64,000 nucleotides of DNA from Lineus longissimus (GCF_910592395.1 NC_088310.1:6207501-6271500), one strand, 5' to 3'; numbered from the stretch's first letter, positions 22,801 to 37,800 are shown. Made by a program: numbers and translations. Notes: generated by a model from the letters alone, not told the origin.

Positions 22801-25800
22801 TGTAAGAGTAGGATATTTTAACACTTATGGTCATAAACTGGGTAGCGGGTTTGTAGTGGGTTGTGTGGAGACAACTAAAGACAATGTCATCAAGAGCATA
22901 ATTGTTGGTCATATTCTGAAAAGACTTCACTGCACTCAGTTATTTTATTTCAATTTTACTACTAAGTAAGTGCGAACCTGGAACTAGAAGATGCTGCCAC
23001 CTAAGATCGACTAAGTAACAAATACAAATGATGTTTGCATACATGGGGAGGTTAATCTAACTTGCCAAGACAAATTTAATGAGGCACTATTTTCAAGACA
23101 GTAACTATAGACAGAAACAAGAATAATGGCATCTGATTAGTCAAATATTATCACATGACCACCTCATGCAGCATAGGATGCGCCTCTGATTAAGCCAAGC
23201 AAAGAGCCAGCAAACATGCACAGAATTGCAAAGGAAAATACTGCAGAATGTGTGTGGGTGTTCAAAGCAGAAGCTTTGAATGTAATGTCTTGTCGAAAGC
23301 AGTGTTTCTGATCATATGAGATGTTGAATTGTGACTGTGTGAATGCCATAAGGATATGTAAGGAATGAGGTTGATGTACCGTATTTGATGTAATTGGCAA
23401 CATTTGTCATTTTGATATTGATTTAGGCTCCAAGGCATAAGAGATGTATGTCGTTGATTACGGACTAACATGCCTGATGCATGTCAAGGACTGTCAGTTA
23501 CTGGTTGTCATTTCAAAAGTCTGATAATTCATCTAAAATGGTTGTCATAATCATAAGAACTTCTCCAAACATGTTCTCAAGGGTTACATGAGGGGGGAAA
23601 AGGGGTACCTGTCTAAACAAAGTTACTGTCATTAAAATAAGAGAAGAACAGAAGCAGCCTCCTTCTTTGGGCTCCTTGCCTGGAAATGGCACATTAAACA
23701 AGTTGAGAAGTCAAGGATCTCAGGGGTGAAGGGGTTAAAGGTGTTCTGATGGGCACTTAGACTTAGCACATTATTTCTATACTGGCCCAAGGGGGGAACT
23801 CTATCAGCCAAATGTCCATTATTCTTACAAGTATTGCGGAAAATAGTAAACATCTCATGAAAAATTCATACATCTATTGTATTTCCCTATACAAATATCT
23901 GCAAGTCTTATAGCTGATTGGTTATTCTTCTTACAATAAGTAGTTAAGATAATGTCTTACTCCGTATTCAATGAAAAATTGATTGAATAAATCCTTTGTT
24001 TTTCTTCCGCAAGTCTTAAAGGGGAAATGCACATCTCATGAAAATTTGATGCCTCTTTCTCAAACACCGCCAACAAGAGGACAATTAGATGAATATTTCT
24101 ACTCTCATGTGTGTATCTAGTCTGGGCATTTTGGTGACCATAACAAGCTGCAATCAGCTTTTAGGATGGTATGGAAGGAAACGAATACTCTCTTACATAA
24201 AAGACTGGCCCAGGTTCACTTCCCTTGATTTTGGAAGAACTTGAATTTTCGGAGTAAAATTTTCGATTTCTTTGATTTTGTCTCCTGGATCAATTCAGTT
24301 AGGTATATGATAAAATGTTTCATGGCAAGGAAGGAAAGGACACAATTGTGATGTTGCATAGAGCATTGCACAGGCTGATCACCAAAAGGTCCAGAGAGTT
24401 TTTAATGTAGGTGCCTGCAGTGTTGAAGTAACTGTTGAAAGGAAGCAGGACATCATTAGAAAACAAGTACTGCACAACAAAATTAACATATTTTCCCAGT
24501 TATCAGTCTTGGCACCCAATTACTCAATACCCCTCCGAAGCCACCATTGAAAGAAGCAGGGGCACAAGTTGGAACAAAATTTCAAGAAATTGAAAGTGAA
24601 AACCGATGTGTGCTGATTGGAAGTCCTCAACCTGGGACAAAATTAACACATCCTCGGTCAACTCAAGTTCAAATTTTGAAGTAATCTGGTGTTATCTTGA
24701 GGTTGACACTTGATTTAGATATCAAACCTACCTATGAAACATAACTGGTTAAAGGCCTATGCCATTCGTTGAAAATTTGTGATTTGTAATTGAATTTGAA
24801 AATTTCCCAATTTCGTTAATACGTACTAAATATAAATTTCAACATTGCCGCTGTGTAGACAGTTATACAAATACTATGAATACTAAGTTTCAGCAACTTC
24901 ATATGAAACATAACTGTACTACCGCATTGTGTAGAACTGCATATCTATTTTCACAAACCAACAGTAATTACGAATGGCGTACTCCTTCAGATCTATAACT
25001 CATACGAGCAACAATCATTCACAACTGATTGTAGAAAAGGATCCTTACCATTAGGTGGGGCAGGATTGACTGAGAGGGAAACAAATGGAATACAGTACAC
25101 TACACGCACAACAGGGTTCAAAAGTTGATACACCACGGAAAGGTTGAAGTTACAATTAGATCCCTGGATGTATACGTTTACATTCTATCTGACATCTCTG
25201 TTTATCAAATGAAATTATTTCCTTTACATCAGTACCAAGAATGAAAGCTTTCATTTATTCTTGCATGCACGTAAGGAAAATAATTAGATGTACAGATATC
25301 ATGTTTTGTGTCATGTACATTGTATGATTAACATCCCCTTTGCTGTTTCGGGTACTAGGATATTGACTTTGTTAGAAAGACAATAGTTGTAAGCCTTAAG
25401 CATTCCTAATTATTACAAGCGAGAAAGAAGGAAAGATGGCTAAGTTGGTTATTAAGTCCATGCTTGATGACAAGATAGGCAAGCAGAAAATGCAGATTTA
25501 GCCTCATTCCATCGAAATATGACAGGGTGATGCTCCTACTTTTCCGATATTCTACAACAGGAAATAAGCGAGAGTGGATCAGCTGCCTTGTCATATAGCG
25601 ATCAGGGTTCCATGCTAAGATCTTGTTCGAAGGAGTAGCGTGCGAAATGGAATACCAGTCTTACCTTGACATTTACATATTCGACAGCCCTCGCTATTTA
25701 CCGCATAACCAAACGTACAATTCTTTTGGCAGGAGAAAAACGGACAAGTGTTGCAGCGGCATTTTAGGCACCCATTCTTCCCACGTTTATATCCATATAT

Positions 25801-28800
25801 GCATGATTTTGTGCACCTTTTGAGGGTCATGCAGCCCGGGGGTGGGTCTACGCAGTTGCACACTTGGTTGCCATCTTGGTCTAGTCTAAACCCGTATGGA
25901 CATTTGAGGTCGCAGAGCGCTGTAATGGGACATGGTCAGTTAGCATGATTTGTCGGCGAGAGTCAATCAACAAATATCATGCAACTTCTAAAGTTTGTAT
26001 CCAACAGTACAAGTTTTTAGAAATTGCCTGTCCGTTTTATGATGAGTGCGCTCAAAACACAAATGGGACCAACTTGTACACAGTATGGTAACGGAAATTT
26101 CTAAAGAACTTGTAAAGGAACAAACAATAGCACAGGCTTTTCATGCTGAGAGGTCAAACATCAACTCTCAAAATATTTGCAAATTTTTCTGATTTCAATT
26201 TTGTCAATTGAAATAGTTTGCAAAATTTTCAGAATGAAAGAAGTACTGTGATACAGTAATTTTTCTATAGGCCTCTATACAAAGTTCAACAGACACAAAA
26301 ATACCTCAACAATAGACAAACAGTTCAAATATACAAACAAAGGTAGTTGACTTTCACAAACAATACATCAATAACATGTTCTTTTCTTCTTTCTTAGAAA
26401 TAAGATTGAAACAGTAATGAATTTTCAATAACAATTAAAAGTGCTCAGAAAAAAATTGAAATACATAAATTAACTAACATCACATTCAATTTAGGTCACT
26501 TACAAAGAGATCATGTGAGGGAATGTTCACAAGGATATTTATCGTGTCTACTTCATCATTTAATTAGTCAACTAAAGGATGGAGGTCACCTAAAACCTAC
26601 CAACCCCTAGAATAAACAACAATGTGACGAAGATGCGTGTTGGCTACATTACTGGAATATTTCTAACGTGTACAAATATTGACAACACTGGTGAGTCCTC
26701 GATAATCACTTTTCCCATCTTGCCTTTTTTTAAAACTAGTTTTGGTGTTTCTTCTAAATCTCAGCTTCACGTCACATTTGAAGGACAAAGCATTTGAAGT
26801 AAAGTAAATGGCCCAAGATCGCAAGCCATGGGTCAGTGTTGGTTATGCGAACCCACAATGTTCTCATTAAGAGTTCGACACATTCAGACCTATAAATGAG
26901 GCCACCCACCACTATTTTTGCAAAAGGCAAATATAGGAAACGTACTCGGGACAAAATGGTGAGTGTCAAAAAAGAGGCAAAACAAGGTCAACATAGTATA
27001 GAATTGTACATACGTGGCCTGCAGCTACATATGTAGCATCCTCGGTCATCCTTGTCCCATCCTGCAGCACACAGCCTCGTACAGTTGTCCATTCGGGGAC
27101 AGTTCGGAGCTACAGTTACTACCTCGGGGTCTAGAGAAAGCAAGCAAAAATGTTGTAGTTGCCTCTATCTGTTCTGTAATAGACTTTCATTTTAAATTTT
27201 ATTGCAAAACCTGCCAATCTAAGATTTTGACTTACGGTGCATAACTGTGTGGCATTGTGTGTTTTGGAGCAGGGTTTAGCAAGATTGATGGAAGAGCCAG
27301 TAAGTTCGGAATTGCTGGTAAAAAGCAATAGTTTCTTCCAAACTGGAACTCATAGCAAGTCCTGAGGTAACTTCTCCCTCTCCTCCTTTATTTGATCTTT
27401 GTTTACTCTTCCAAGTGCACGTAAGTCACCTCTTTGTAACTTTTTTTAAAGGGCTTGAAAATCTTGGGTGACTGCCCTATTTCTCTGTCAACTTCACTCC
27501 TTTAACCGTTCATTATATCAAGCTGGCAAGTGGGTGTGGAAGATCAAAGAGTTAAGGAAGATGCAGCACCTACATAACCTAAGCTTTAGCACACCCTCAA
27601 GGGAAATCTAAGTAATGTAAACTCAAAGTGTTGACAGCGTCATAGAAGAAATGGAGACAGCGCGATTAGCAGGAAACTTTTTCATCAGGAAAATGATATG
27701 GGAGAACATGTGTCAACACCCACCCCGCCCACCCACCTGATGAGACAAAGTCTAGCATGTCAGCACCGACGGCAGTCACGATGGTAACCCCCTTTGCAAT
27801 AAGTTGGTGTCGTGACATGAATGGATAAAAGGACCAAATGTAATTATGACTAAATGACAACAAAATCACAAAAGCAACAATATGTGTCGGAAGTATCACG
27901 ATGTCGGATAAGTGATGAAAAACAAACCAGCTACGTGACTCTTTAGCATAACAAAGCTTTCTCATTTTGTCACCATTGGGTTGGAAAAGATTTCCTTTGT
28001 TTTCACCAACTGGTTGGAAAAGCATTCTGTCTTTGTCACCATTTGGTCGGAAAAGCTTCATCCAGTTAAAATCTTTCTTATCATTTGGTTGGACAAACTT
28101 TCCTCCTGTTGTTATGATAATTCAGTTGGAAAAGCTTAATATTTTTACCAACATCGAAAAAGCTTTTTCTTTTTCCAACATCTGACTTAAAAAGGTTTTT
28201 TCTAATTGATGTCATCATTCTTATTTGATATGCTTCAGTCAATGTAACTAATTGGTCTTCTCATAATCCGCCATGCCTACTTACAACATATGCATACCAT
28301 CACAAACTTGACAACATTGACCAGGAATTTTCCTCGGTTTCGAGCAATGAACTGCGCACATCTCTGCTTGGCAATAAACCTCTCCGTCAACACAATGACA
28401 ATGTACACAGTCGTTTCCTTCATTCCACTGCTCGCCATTTTTGTACGCTTTGCCGCTAGATGCTAAGCAACCTGTAACGTGAAGCAGACCAACATATGAC
28501 ATTTAACTTGAAGCACACTGCTAAGTCACACATAGAGCTTCATGCATTTGAATTGAATGACAAATCCTCTAGAAGATTATTGGGTTCAAATATTTACTCC
28601 ACAGATTAGGAATTTTTCACCCATTTTGTGACTTTTGAAACCACTATATCAAGGATAAACCTAATCTATCTTTGCGTACATATAGAAATAGATAGTGGAC
28701 AATTCATCGAAAAGTTTAATCTTCGTTAGCCTCCCACTTGAATATCTAAATAAATTCATACAAATTCTATAAACTTTTTGGGGGCATCATCCTGTACTAC

Positions 28801-31800
28801 AGGAACACAGTTGCAAATGCATGAAAATATATCATAAAAACTGCCACAATAAATACACAGACAATTACAACCCATTTAATAAAATCAACATCAACACATG
28901 GAGTGACAATAGAACATGATATCAAGTGCCCAGGTCACAACTTCAGTCAACAAATACCTGTACATCCAATAATGATGAAGATGACAATGAAATCATAGGT
29001 AAAGTGGTACAATTATAGTTAATTGCAGCAATTTACCTTACCCTTTTACTTTCTTGCCAATGCCAATTTGAACATCGGCAAGGAAGTGAAATGGGTATAA
29101 ATTTACAACAGACATTAGTTAGTTTTTTTTCAAGGAAGTAGAGGAAGATTCAATGAGAAAATCTTAGCAGAAGGAGGAGTATTTTGAGGACTTGAAGAAG
29201 GAGAGTAGAAGGCCCACTACAGGAAGTAACAACTAGTCATAAACAAATTTTTTGTTGAGATTCCCGTATCTTTTTATATCATACTTTCGGGTTCATAGCT
29301 GCCAATCTAAGTTGAAGATGTCATGTGAACCTGCCCTCATGATTAGACACATCTCAACTTGCCATCATGATGGGTATGTTGCCAGCCTCAGTAAAAAAAT
29401 CTCACAATGTTATTCTAAAATCCTTATACCGATTCAATGAAAAACGAAGACAACCAGTGATATTGAAAACATACTCAAACATGATCCACTTAACAATGTT
29501 ACTTCAAACAACTGTTAAAACAGTACTGCATGGTACCCAGAGAGATCAGCCATGATGGTCACATATGCACATGGTTCACCAAAAAAGTTCTTGGCGGGTT
29601 ATTCCTAAAATTTGTTGAGTTGAGGTGTTTTAGAATACAGATTGATACCTCATTGTCGGTATTGGTTGGCTGCTGCCTCAGCTCCACATTCATGTTGGTT
29701 GATGAAACAGCCAATACCTCCAGTTCGGTATATTCCTAAAATCAAAGCACTTTACCAGGGATGCTAGTATTAGAGATTTCCAAAAAAGGATCATGGACAG
29801 TACCATATGTGACCATCAAAAGAAGAAACCAGGTTGGTATAAGTACTCACTGGGAAGAAAAGGAGCTTGCCATGAGGCTGGAACAAAAGCAGAAACTTTG
29901 AGAATGTTAGCGGACGCAACAAATGACATACCTTGACACACCGGGCAACATTCTCCAGCTGGAGTCTCAAGCCAACCACACAATGGAATGTCGTTGCAGG
30001 TTTCAGTCTGACACATTGATAAGCCATTTTCACAACGGCACTTGGTACATTTGTCAACCGTGATAGATTCACCATCCAAGAGCTTTATCCCAAGGTAATC
30101 ACACATTTTCATCGAACCTGAAATGGTAAGTGTGAATCACATAAAACAAGACACAACGATGAACAAAAACATCTTTGAAATGACACACACTGTACAATGG
30201 GGTGCTGCAGCAATCTTTAGCATGGAGCTGATGTGTAACTCTCCATGAAAGCGACATTGGAAGTCACACCAACTGCATTCAATTTACAGAGTAACTATAA
30301 GCATTTCACAAAACAGAAATATGAAACTTGGGGAAAGCGAAAAGAATGTGGAAGTTTGACATCAAACTTTCATTCTAGAATAGACTTAGGCTTTCCACAA
30401 CAAAAGGATAAAGTAACTTCAGCATCCACAACAAGTCGGTTAAGCAACTTAGGTATTTCACAGCAAAGAGTTAAGAAAGATATTGAGTATTCCACAACAA
30501 AAGAGAAAGGAACCTAGTAAAAGGTATGAAAATGAGACATTCTGCAACAAAGAGACATTCTCTAGTGGGCTTATGTAAGATTAAGTCTGTTGAAAGCATT
30601 GTGGAAAGTCTCTTCAGAACTTAGTGGCATCTCATTTAATTATGTGAGACTGAAGAGACTGCCCAATGCTGTCATAAAACAAAGTAACCAAATGGTGTTG
30701 TCTGAAAAACCCTAAAACGTTTTCAAAAGGCTCAAAAACCTTTCTTTCTGTGTAGCTTTGTTTTCTTATATTCTGTTTTACTTATTTTGCTGAAAACAAG
30801 CAACCATCCCTGTTCAAATCCAGAAGATGGACTTTTTAGACTTTACCTGTTACACTATTGACAAAGAAGAATTCAAGAGCATATTAGCTGGAAGCTAAAT
30901 GCAGGTATCTTGTGAAACCCATGTTTGATAACAAACACAACACCATTAGAAGTCACACCAAACTCCCAGAGGAGAATTTCCAAGTGCCTAGATGCCATTT
31001 GAGACCTGCTGCCTTCACAGGGAGAAAAAGCAACATCATACGCAAGGCGCTCAATCCAAAATCACAGGAAATATGATACTGCTTTTAACTCAGATAACAT
31101 GGCTCATTTGAGCAGCACAGCAACATCAGAATTAAGAATATTGGAAAAGACCCTGGAACTGGTAAAATAGCGGGTATAGGTTCTTGTAAGCTTATATATC
31201 GGTTCTCTGTAATGGAAGATGATCTTGTGACTTGGGTATGGTCCTCAGTCGTGGCCAAGGAGATACTATATACCAAGACTTGTCAGCCATTTTGTTGTTG
31301 ATATAAGGAGACCTTATGATGCAATTGCATTCAGCTTTTAAGTCAAGATATTCCTATGGCTCAAAGCAAGTATAGATTAGTGATGTAATCCATATGTGCT
31401 AAGAGCAATGCAATTATTTTGATTCATAAAAGAAAACCTCAGAAAAGACACCTGAAATAATATCATTCTCCCGAAAAAAACTGTCGCACTGTTAATAAAA
31501 TATTGGGGTACTCAAACTGACCAGAGGTTTAAAAAATCGGGGAATCTTTCTTTAAAGCTGCCAAACAATAGGATTGACAAGGTTTCCGGAACCATCCCTT
31601 TTTTCAGGTGATAGCATTGTTGATGTACAAGCATACTCAGGATGAGATATTTTAATAGGAAAGCTGATCTATGGGAAAAGAGCAACACACAAAGGTGAAA
31701 TGAGCTTAGTGTACAGTCTCTATGGCTGATATCATCCTGTCATAAAAGTGGTGTTATATTTGCACCATGAAACTTTCACCTCAATCCCATCAAAGCAGCC

Positions 31801-34800
31801 AAATGTAAAAGGTTAACAGTTAAAAATGTTCAACAATGGTTTCCATATATCTTTTACAGATATGTAATATCTTAATGGGCTTCTCTGTACCATTGCTATT
31901 CTAAAAATGGCAACAGCATCAGCGTTTGTTCCAGTGCAAGTCCATTCCAAGGATGAAGCACTGATGCTGTATTCAGAGTACAAAGTAAATTCTTGATTAA
32001 TGGCAATCTACAGCAAACTTGTGATGACTAAGCAGAATAGCAGCAGCAGTAGGCAGGGAAGATCGTCATCAAATGGGGAATGTCTTTAGAGTGAATGCAA
32101 AGAAGAAGAATTTAAACCTTCACTCACCATTATAGCACTTGAAAGTATCACAGCATTTTCCCGGCTTTTCTGAAGCAGCTTCAAGGATTTGTACCTTCAG
32201 TCCCTCAGGGCATGAAGGGGCAGTGCAGGCGGTTTTTGGACGGCAGGTACATCTGAAAAGATTATGGGTGGGTTTTTTAATTGTCATGGGGAAAATAATT
32301 ATGAGTTGACCTGAGTCGATGTTGCAGCTGAAGTTGGAGTTATTTGAAGAATCTGTACCTTCAAATCAACAGGACATAAAGGCCTAGGGGCAGCACTGGC
32401 AGCTTGTGGATGGCAGGTCATCCTGAAAAGATTATGGGTGTGGGGGTTTTAGTTGTCATGTCCAGAGAAAATAATGAGCGAAGTTATCAAGCGACTCAAT
32501 ATTTCAACAGAGAAGACATGATGAACCAAACTGACATTTTTAAGTTCCGGCCCTTTACATTTTCAAGGACAATCAAAGACAGGGCCACTATCTCCTATCG
32601 CCAAATCCTTGAGAGAAATCATCACCAAATATATTTGTCTACCACAAACCGATTACAGCTGATTGATGACTCTATTACACCATAATCTGTTAAGTCCATA
32701 CCGGCGATATCAAAGCCAATGTCAACATCATAAAACTGCAGACATTGTGGGCATCATTTGTGGACATTTTGGATTATTTCTTTGATTTGATATGAGATTT
32801 TGGAGATTAATGCAGTGATTCCCCGCGATATATGGCTAGATTTACAGATCAGACACAGGATTATTAATGATAAGGACTAGACAATGTCCACAATTGGGGA
32901 CACAGAAATACATCTGTTTCAAAAGACAAGGCAGGTGAAGTGTGTAGCCCAAAATGACAAGCAATGTTTCAGTGCTGAGTATTGGACCCATTATGTTCAG
33001 TTTATGAATCCGACATCTCAAACACCAAGACAGCACTGCTCGTCTACCTTTTTTTTATTGGTTTACCAAACCACCCAGCTAGTGAAAATACAATCAAGCT
33101 TATCTTGCTACAAACAACCCCTACAGTGAAACCACCACGAACACAACATTTCCATAAGTTATCTCGTACAACTCTTTTCTACACCTTCATTCATGGAAAC
33201 CACAGGGGCAGGATATGTTGAGTAAACTTAGCTCAACATCCGGTCTCAAAATTGGTCTATCTTATTGGGATATTTCTCAAGTGAGAAGGCAGGATCAGGG
33301 ACATTGTGCTCGCCTGGGATCACAGAATGCAATATTAACTCTTTGATGCATGTACATGTACCTATGCTGGAACGGGTTGGGTTCTTTAGCAGATTTAGTT
33401 TATTTCTTACTCCCAAGATGTCTATACTGTCATTTTGCCTCTTTGATGAATATATTGACCTCAAGCCGACAATTTTGAGTGTTTTTGTTTGCAGGTAGGT
33501 ATCTGGGGGCCTCTTAGTTGGATTTTCATATTGACCAATTTATGATTTTGGGACAATTTTTAATTTTGTTTTTTATGTCGATGGATAAGTTTGGGAAATG
33601 ATGGACTAATTCAATGGCAAACATGTTTATGTACCCCAAACTTTTGCAAGTGCATTGAATAGATGTGCTTTAAAATTGAATTGGAAATTATCCTTGTTTT
33701 GGGCCTGGCAGACAATCTAGCCAGTTGGCATTATCCCAATTTAGAAAATTCAAGCCAAAGAAGTGAGAGTTGACCCCAAATTTACCACTAAGACTTTATT
33801 TAGAATCAAAACAAAATACCAAGGTGTCACAGAGGTGTGTCCGTAAACAAGGAGCGATTGTTGCCACCAATGTCAAGACACAAGAAAAATACCAAACATA
33901 CTTTGTTGACCAGCACACACGGGTAAAGAAAGGCTAATAATCTGTTATGGGGGTAAATATTGATACACTGATGAAACGGATTCACCAAGAACAACATTTT
34001 TGATTTCGATGTCATCCCAGGTTTGAGGAATCTTAAGAAAAACACAAACGATTGACGACAAATAAGTGAGGTGGAATGTACATGTGTCTTGGATATTATC
34101 CTAAATGCGCAGTATATGAGAAGATGGCAATGTTCTTAAGTCAATTTCAAAGTTATTTACATATAAAACCAGTCCTGTATCCACCACAAATATGCTCACT
34201 GATTTCAAGTGCCACTTTGTCTTTTGAATGACCTCAAATTGACCAACATCCTCCTCGCAGTGAGAAGATTACACCATATTAGAGTCGGGGAATGTCAACA
34301 CTGGATTTCAAGTCCCATTAGATTAGCAACCGTTTCATCACGGCATACCAGCCAATTTGATTAATAGTCATGAATTCATTCATAAGTCACCAACTCCTGA
34401 AAACTTGTTGACGTTGTTGCATTGTATTACCAAATAAGGATATGCAATGGTCAATATCAATAAATTGTTCGCAATTGAGATCACCTTGACAAGGGGAAAT
34501 TTCCGGCTTGACATGAAGGTGAGATGATCTGGCAAGCTCCTGAGGATAATTGAGAAGTAAAGTTAGGCAACATTTTTTGACACACCTGTGATATGTTGAA
34601 TAAGATCAGGGTAATAGAATTTTGGGAAGTAGCGGGAATAGTGTATTCAGGTTAACAGCCTGCCATGCATTAGTGGAGGTAGATCCAGGCATCTGAGACT
34701 CAGAGGCCAAGTCTTTTTCAGATTTTATGGTCGATTCCCCTAATGTGCCAATGACCGGATGATGACTGGGGTGACAACCTACCCACAACCTAATCTGGCC

Positions 34801-37800
34801 ACACTTACCAGATACTACAACTTCAAATGTTAAAACTGACATTAAATTGACATGTGTCATGCTTTTGGAGGAAGATTGTCACATGAAAGATTATTGTCTG
34901 CGATGTGACATCCAAGGTCAACAGGAGTCAACAAGTCAGAATGGTGATAATATCCAATGACGGCAACAAGTTCAACATTTGGGTATTTCACCATCACAGA
35001 CATTGTAATCTCGATATGATATTGTTATCGCCTGTTCAATATGTGACAGGAGTCAAATATCATATTAGCGATAATAGCAACTACCACCATCAATAATTGG
35101 TGAGATTAAGTAGAGAATTGATTTGTTACCATTAGAATTGTTTCGACACCGTGGACATCACCAAAGGCCGACAGTTTCAAAATAACAAGAGGCCGAAGGA
35201 CCACATGCTCAGCTGTCCTTAATCGACATGACCAAAGAAAGTCATAACCACAGGCAATCCCAAAGAAAAGATATAAAAAGCCCATCAGCAACTATTATTT
35301 CCACATCAAAGAACCTCTCGAGTAATTGAATTTCTATTTGTATCGGGTTTTTTACTCCTTTAACCAAAAGAATATTTTGACATTTCTCGCTTCTAGCATG
35401 GCACTGACTAAGATTAAAGACACCTATATTTTGAACGATCATGCCTTGGACACTTAAAGCGAACTGGAACCGCCGAGCGATTTATTCAACTTTTCGACTT
35501 TCACCACCCAAGAAAGTCGAGTTCAGATTTGTAGCTCCGCCCCCAGTGCCCGAGCATGCGCAGTTCAATTTGTTATTATTGAGAATCATGTGAGAATCAC
35601 GTGAGTCATGCGATCTTTCATTCATGAATTTTCGTAGTAAATTCCATAGTAGTGACGTCACTGAATGATTGACAGCTAGGCGCCATGTTTCATTCATGCC
35701 TCGCTCTGATCACCCGATACGCGGGAAATGAAAACGAGGTCATACGAACTGGCTTGGCGGTTCCAGTTCGCTTTAATCATTGTTTTCTATGTTGATATTG
35801 CCAAGGACATAGTGCCTGAGCGTCCAAATGAATCCAGTGAGATTTCTCAGCCTGTTACCATGATGTGAGCAGTGCCAAAGCTCTTCGGGCAATGTTCAAT
35901 GGAGTTTATGTTCAATATTGACAATACTGGAAACTATTACATTCAATTTCAAATTTCAAATTTTGAAGGAAGAACCATGCCTTTAACTGTATGGTGCCAA
36001 CAAGTAATTAAGATGATTATCAAAATTCACACTTGTGTTATCCTACCAAATTGATTTCGAGCAATTTTGACAGGTTTGATTGACAAAGTTGACACAACAC
36101 TTGAAGATCGATAGGGCACCACTAATTAATTTGTTACAACATTGGGAAGCTATAACTTTGAAGTGCGAAGAAAACACTGATGTTTGGATTTTCTGCTTGA
36201 CATGTCTGACCCTGGAAAACCAAAATCGTTGATTGTGTGATTGAAAGACGCGTAATTCTTTCATGAGATAATAGACAATACACTTCATATCCATTATAAT
36301 TGAATGGCTCAAAATGATAAAACAAGAGGCACAAGCGCCGGTGCTCAGCTGATAAAATGATATAACCAATGGTCTCCATTAAACAGGTTTTATCGCAACA
36401 AATAATGTTTCAGTGCCAGAGGTAAAAACACTCTTATTGATTCATTACTTCTGGTCAGAATAACATATTCTTTTTCTGAAGCCTATCAGCAAGCTCAAGG
36501 AACTAATCAAACAGGTCAGAGGGATATCAGCTGAATCAAACAACACATCTACAATCATCTGTTGAGAGATTTCCTTCATCTCCGGTCTCATAGATGCTGC
36601 GTGGTTAAACCCATAATTGCCCTGGGCACCTTGCAGGCTTCAGGCTCGATAAGTAATAGAATGAGGGTCTAATGATATCGGTTTACAAGAAGATTGGCAT
36701 TGGTTACCAATAGTAATGCTGCTTTGTACACCTGAACTTGTCAATTAGAGAGAAGGTGGAGCCCCAGTAGGGATCCTTTGTAGTTCTAATAAAGATCAAA
36801 TGCCTGGATGACCCATTTCAACCAAATGGTAGCTCCCAAAACTCATGGAAGAGATATGGTCACGTTGTCTGGGTTGTGTTTGATTCAGTAGATATACTCC
36901 CCATACAAGCATGCCTAGCCTTGATGTACTGTGAGGTGGGAGAGACACTATTGGGGACTTCATGTAACTTATTCTGACCTACTGGGCTGCTGCCAATAGA
37001 CTCCCTTTAAGCCATGGGATTTAATTAAAGACGGTCCAATAATATCTGTTTACAAGCATGGCATCGGTTACCAATAACACCAACGACCTGAACTTGTTAA
37101 TAACAGAAGGTTGAGCTCCTTTGCTTCTTTAGGAAAGATGATCAAGAAAGATGAACCAGTCTTGTTAAGGATATTGATCAAGTGGTAGCTCTCAAAGGAA
37201 GATATCAGGTTATTTAGAATGTCGTCTTGAAATTTGAAGCCTGGTTGCATTCTAAATTTTATAGTACCTTGTTTGAACACAAAGTCAAACAAGGCAGATC
37301 TTTTTGTCTATCTCGCCAGACTCCACCCGGGTGTATTTTTATAAATGAGTACCAGTCAAAAATGTTCCGATTGTAGCACTTTAATACTACCATCAACTTT
37401 ACTGTTGCCATCACCTTTATTGTTGCCATGAAACTTTTTTTGCCAACACCTCAGCATATGACATCAGCTTGTTGCCATCTCTGAGGTCACTGTTTTGTGA
37501 ATTGTTCACAGATGATGACGGACTCAGTCGTATTGTACAGTCTCAACATACCAGTGAGCCAAAAACGGTTCGAATGACGATGCTAAGGTCTGATTAGATC
37601 CTCAATGGGTACACCCAGGTGGATCTCTCGCACTAATCCGAATATGACTCCTACCTAAAAGCAAGCCGCAGTCTACATAAAATGACGTTCCATTGACGTC
37701 ACCCATTTCTTTCCAATGAATTCTTCCATTACTTTTTTCACATAATGCTCTTGCCGTAACAATGTAAGCCAATGTAATCTTGATATTCATCCTGCTTGGA

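Noticed and set aside
37560-37590. 'ggttcgaatgacg' as a tRNA B box
   Set aside because: No A box at the right distance and no cloverleaf could be drawn.
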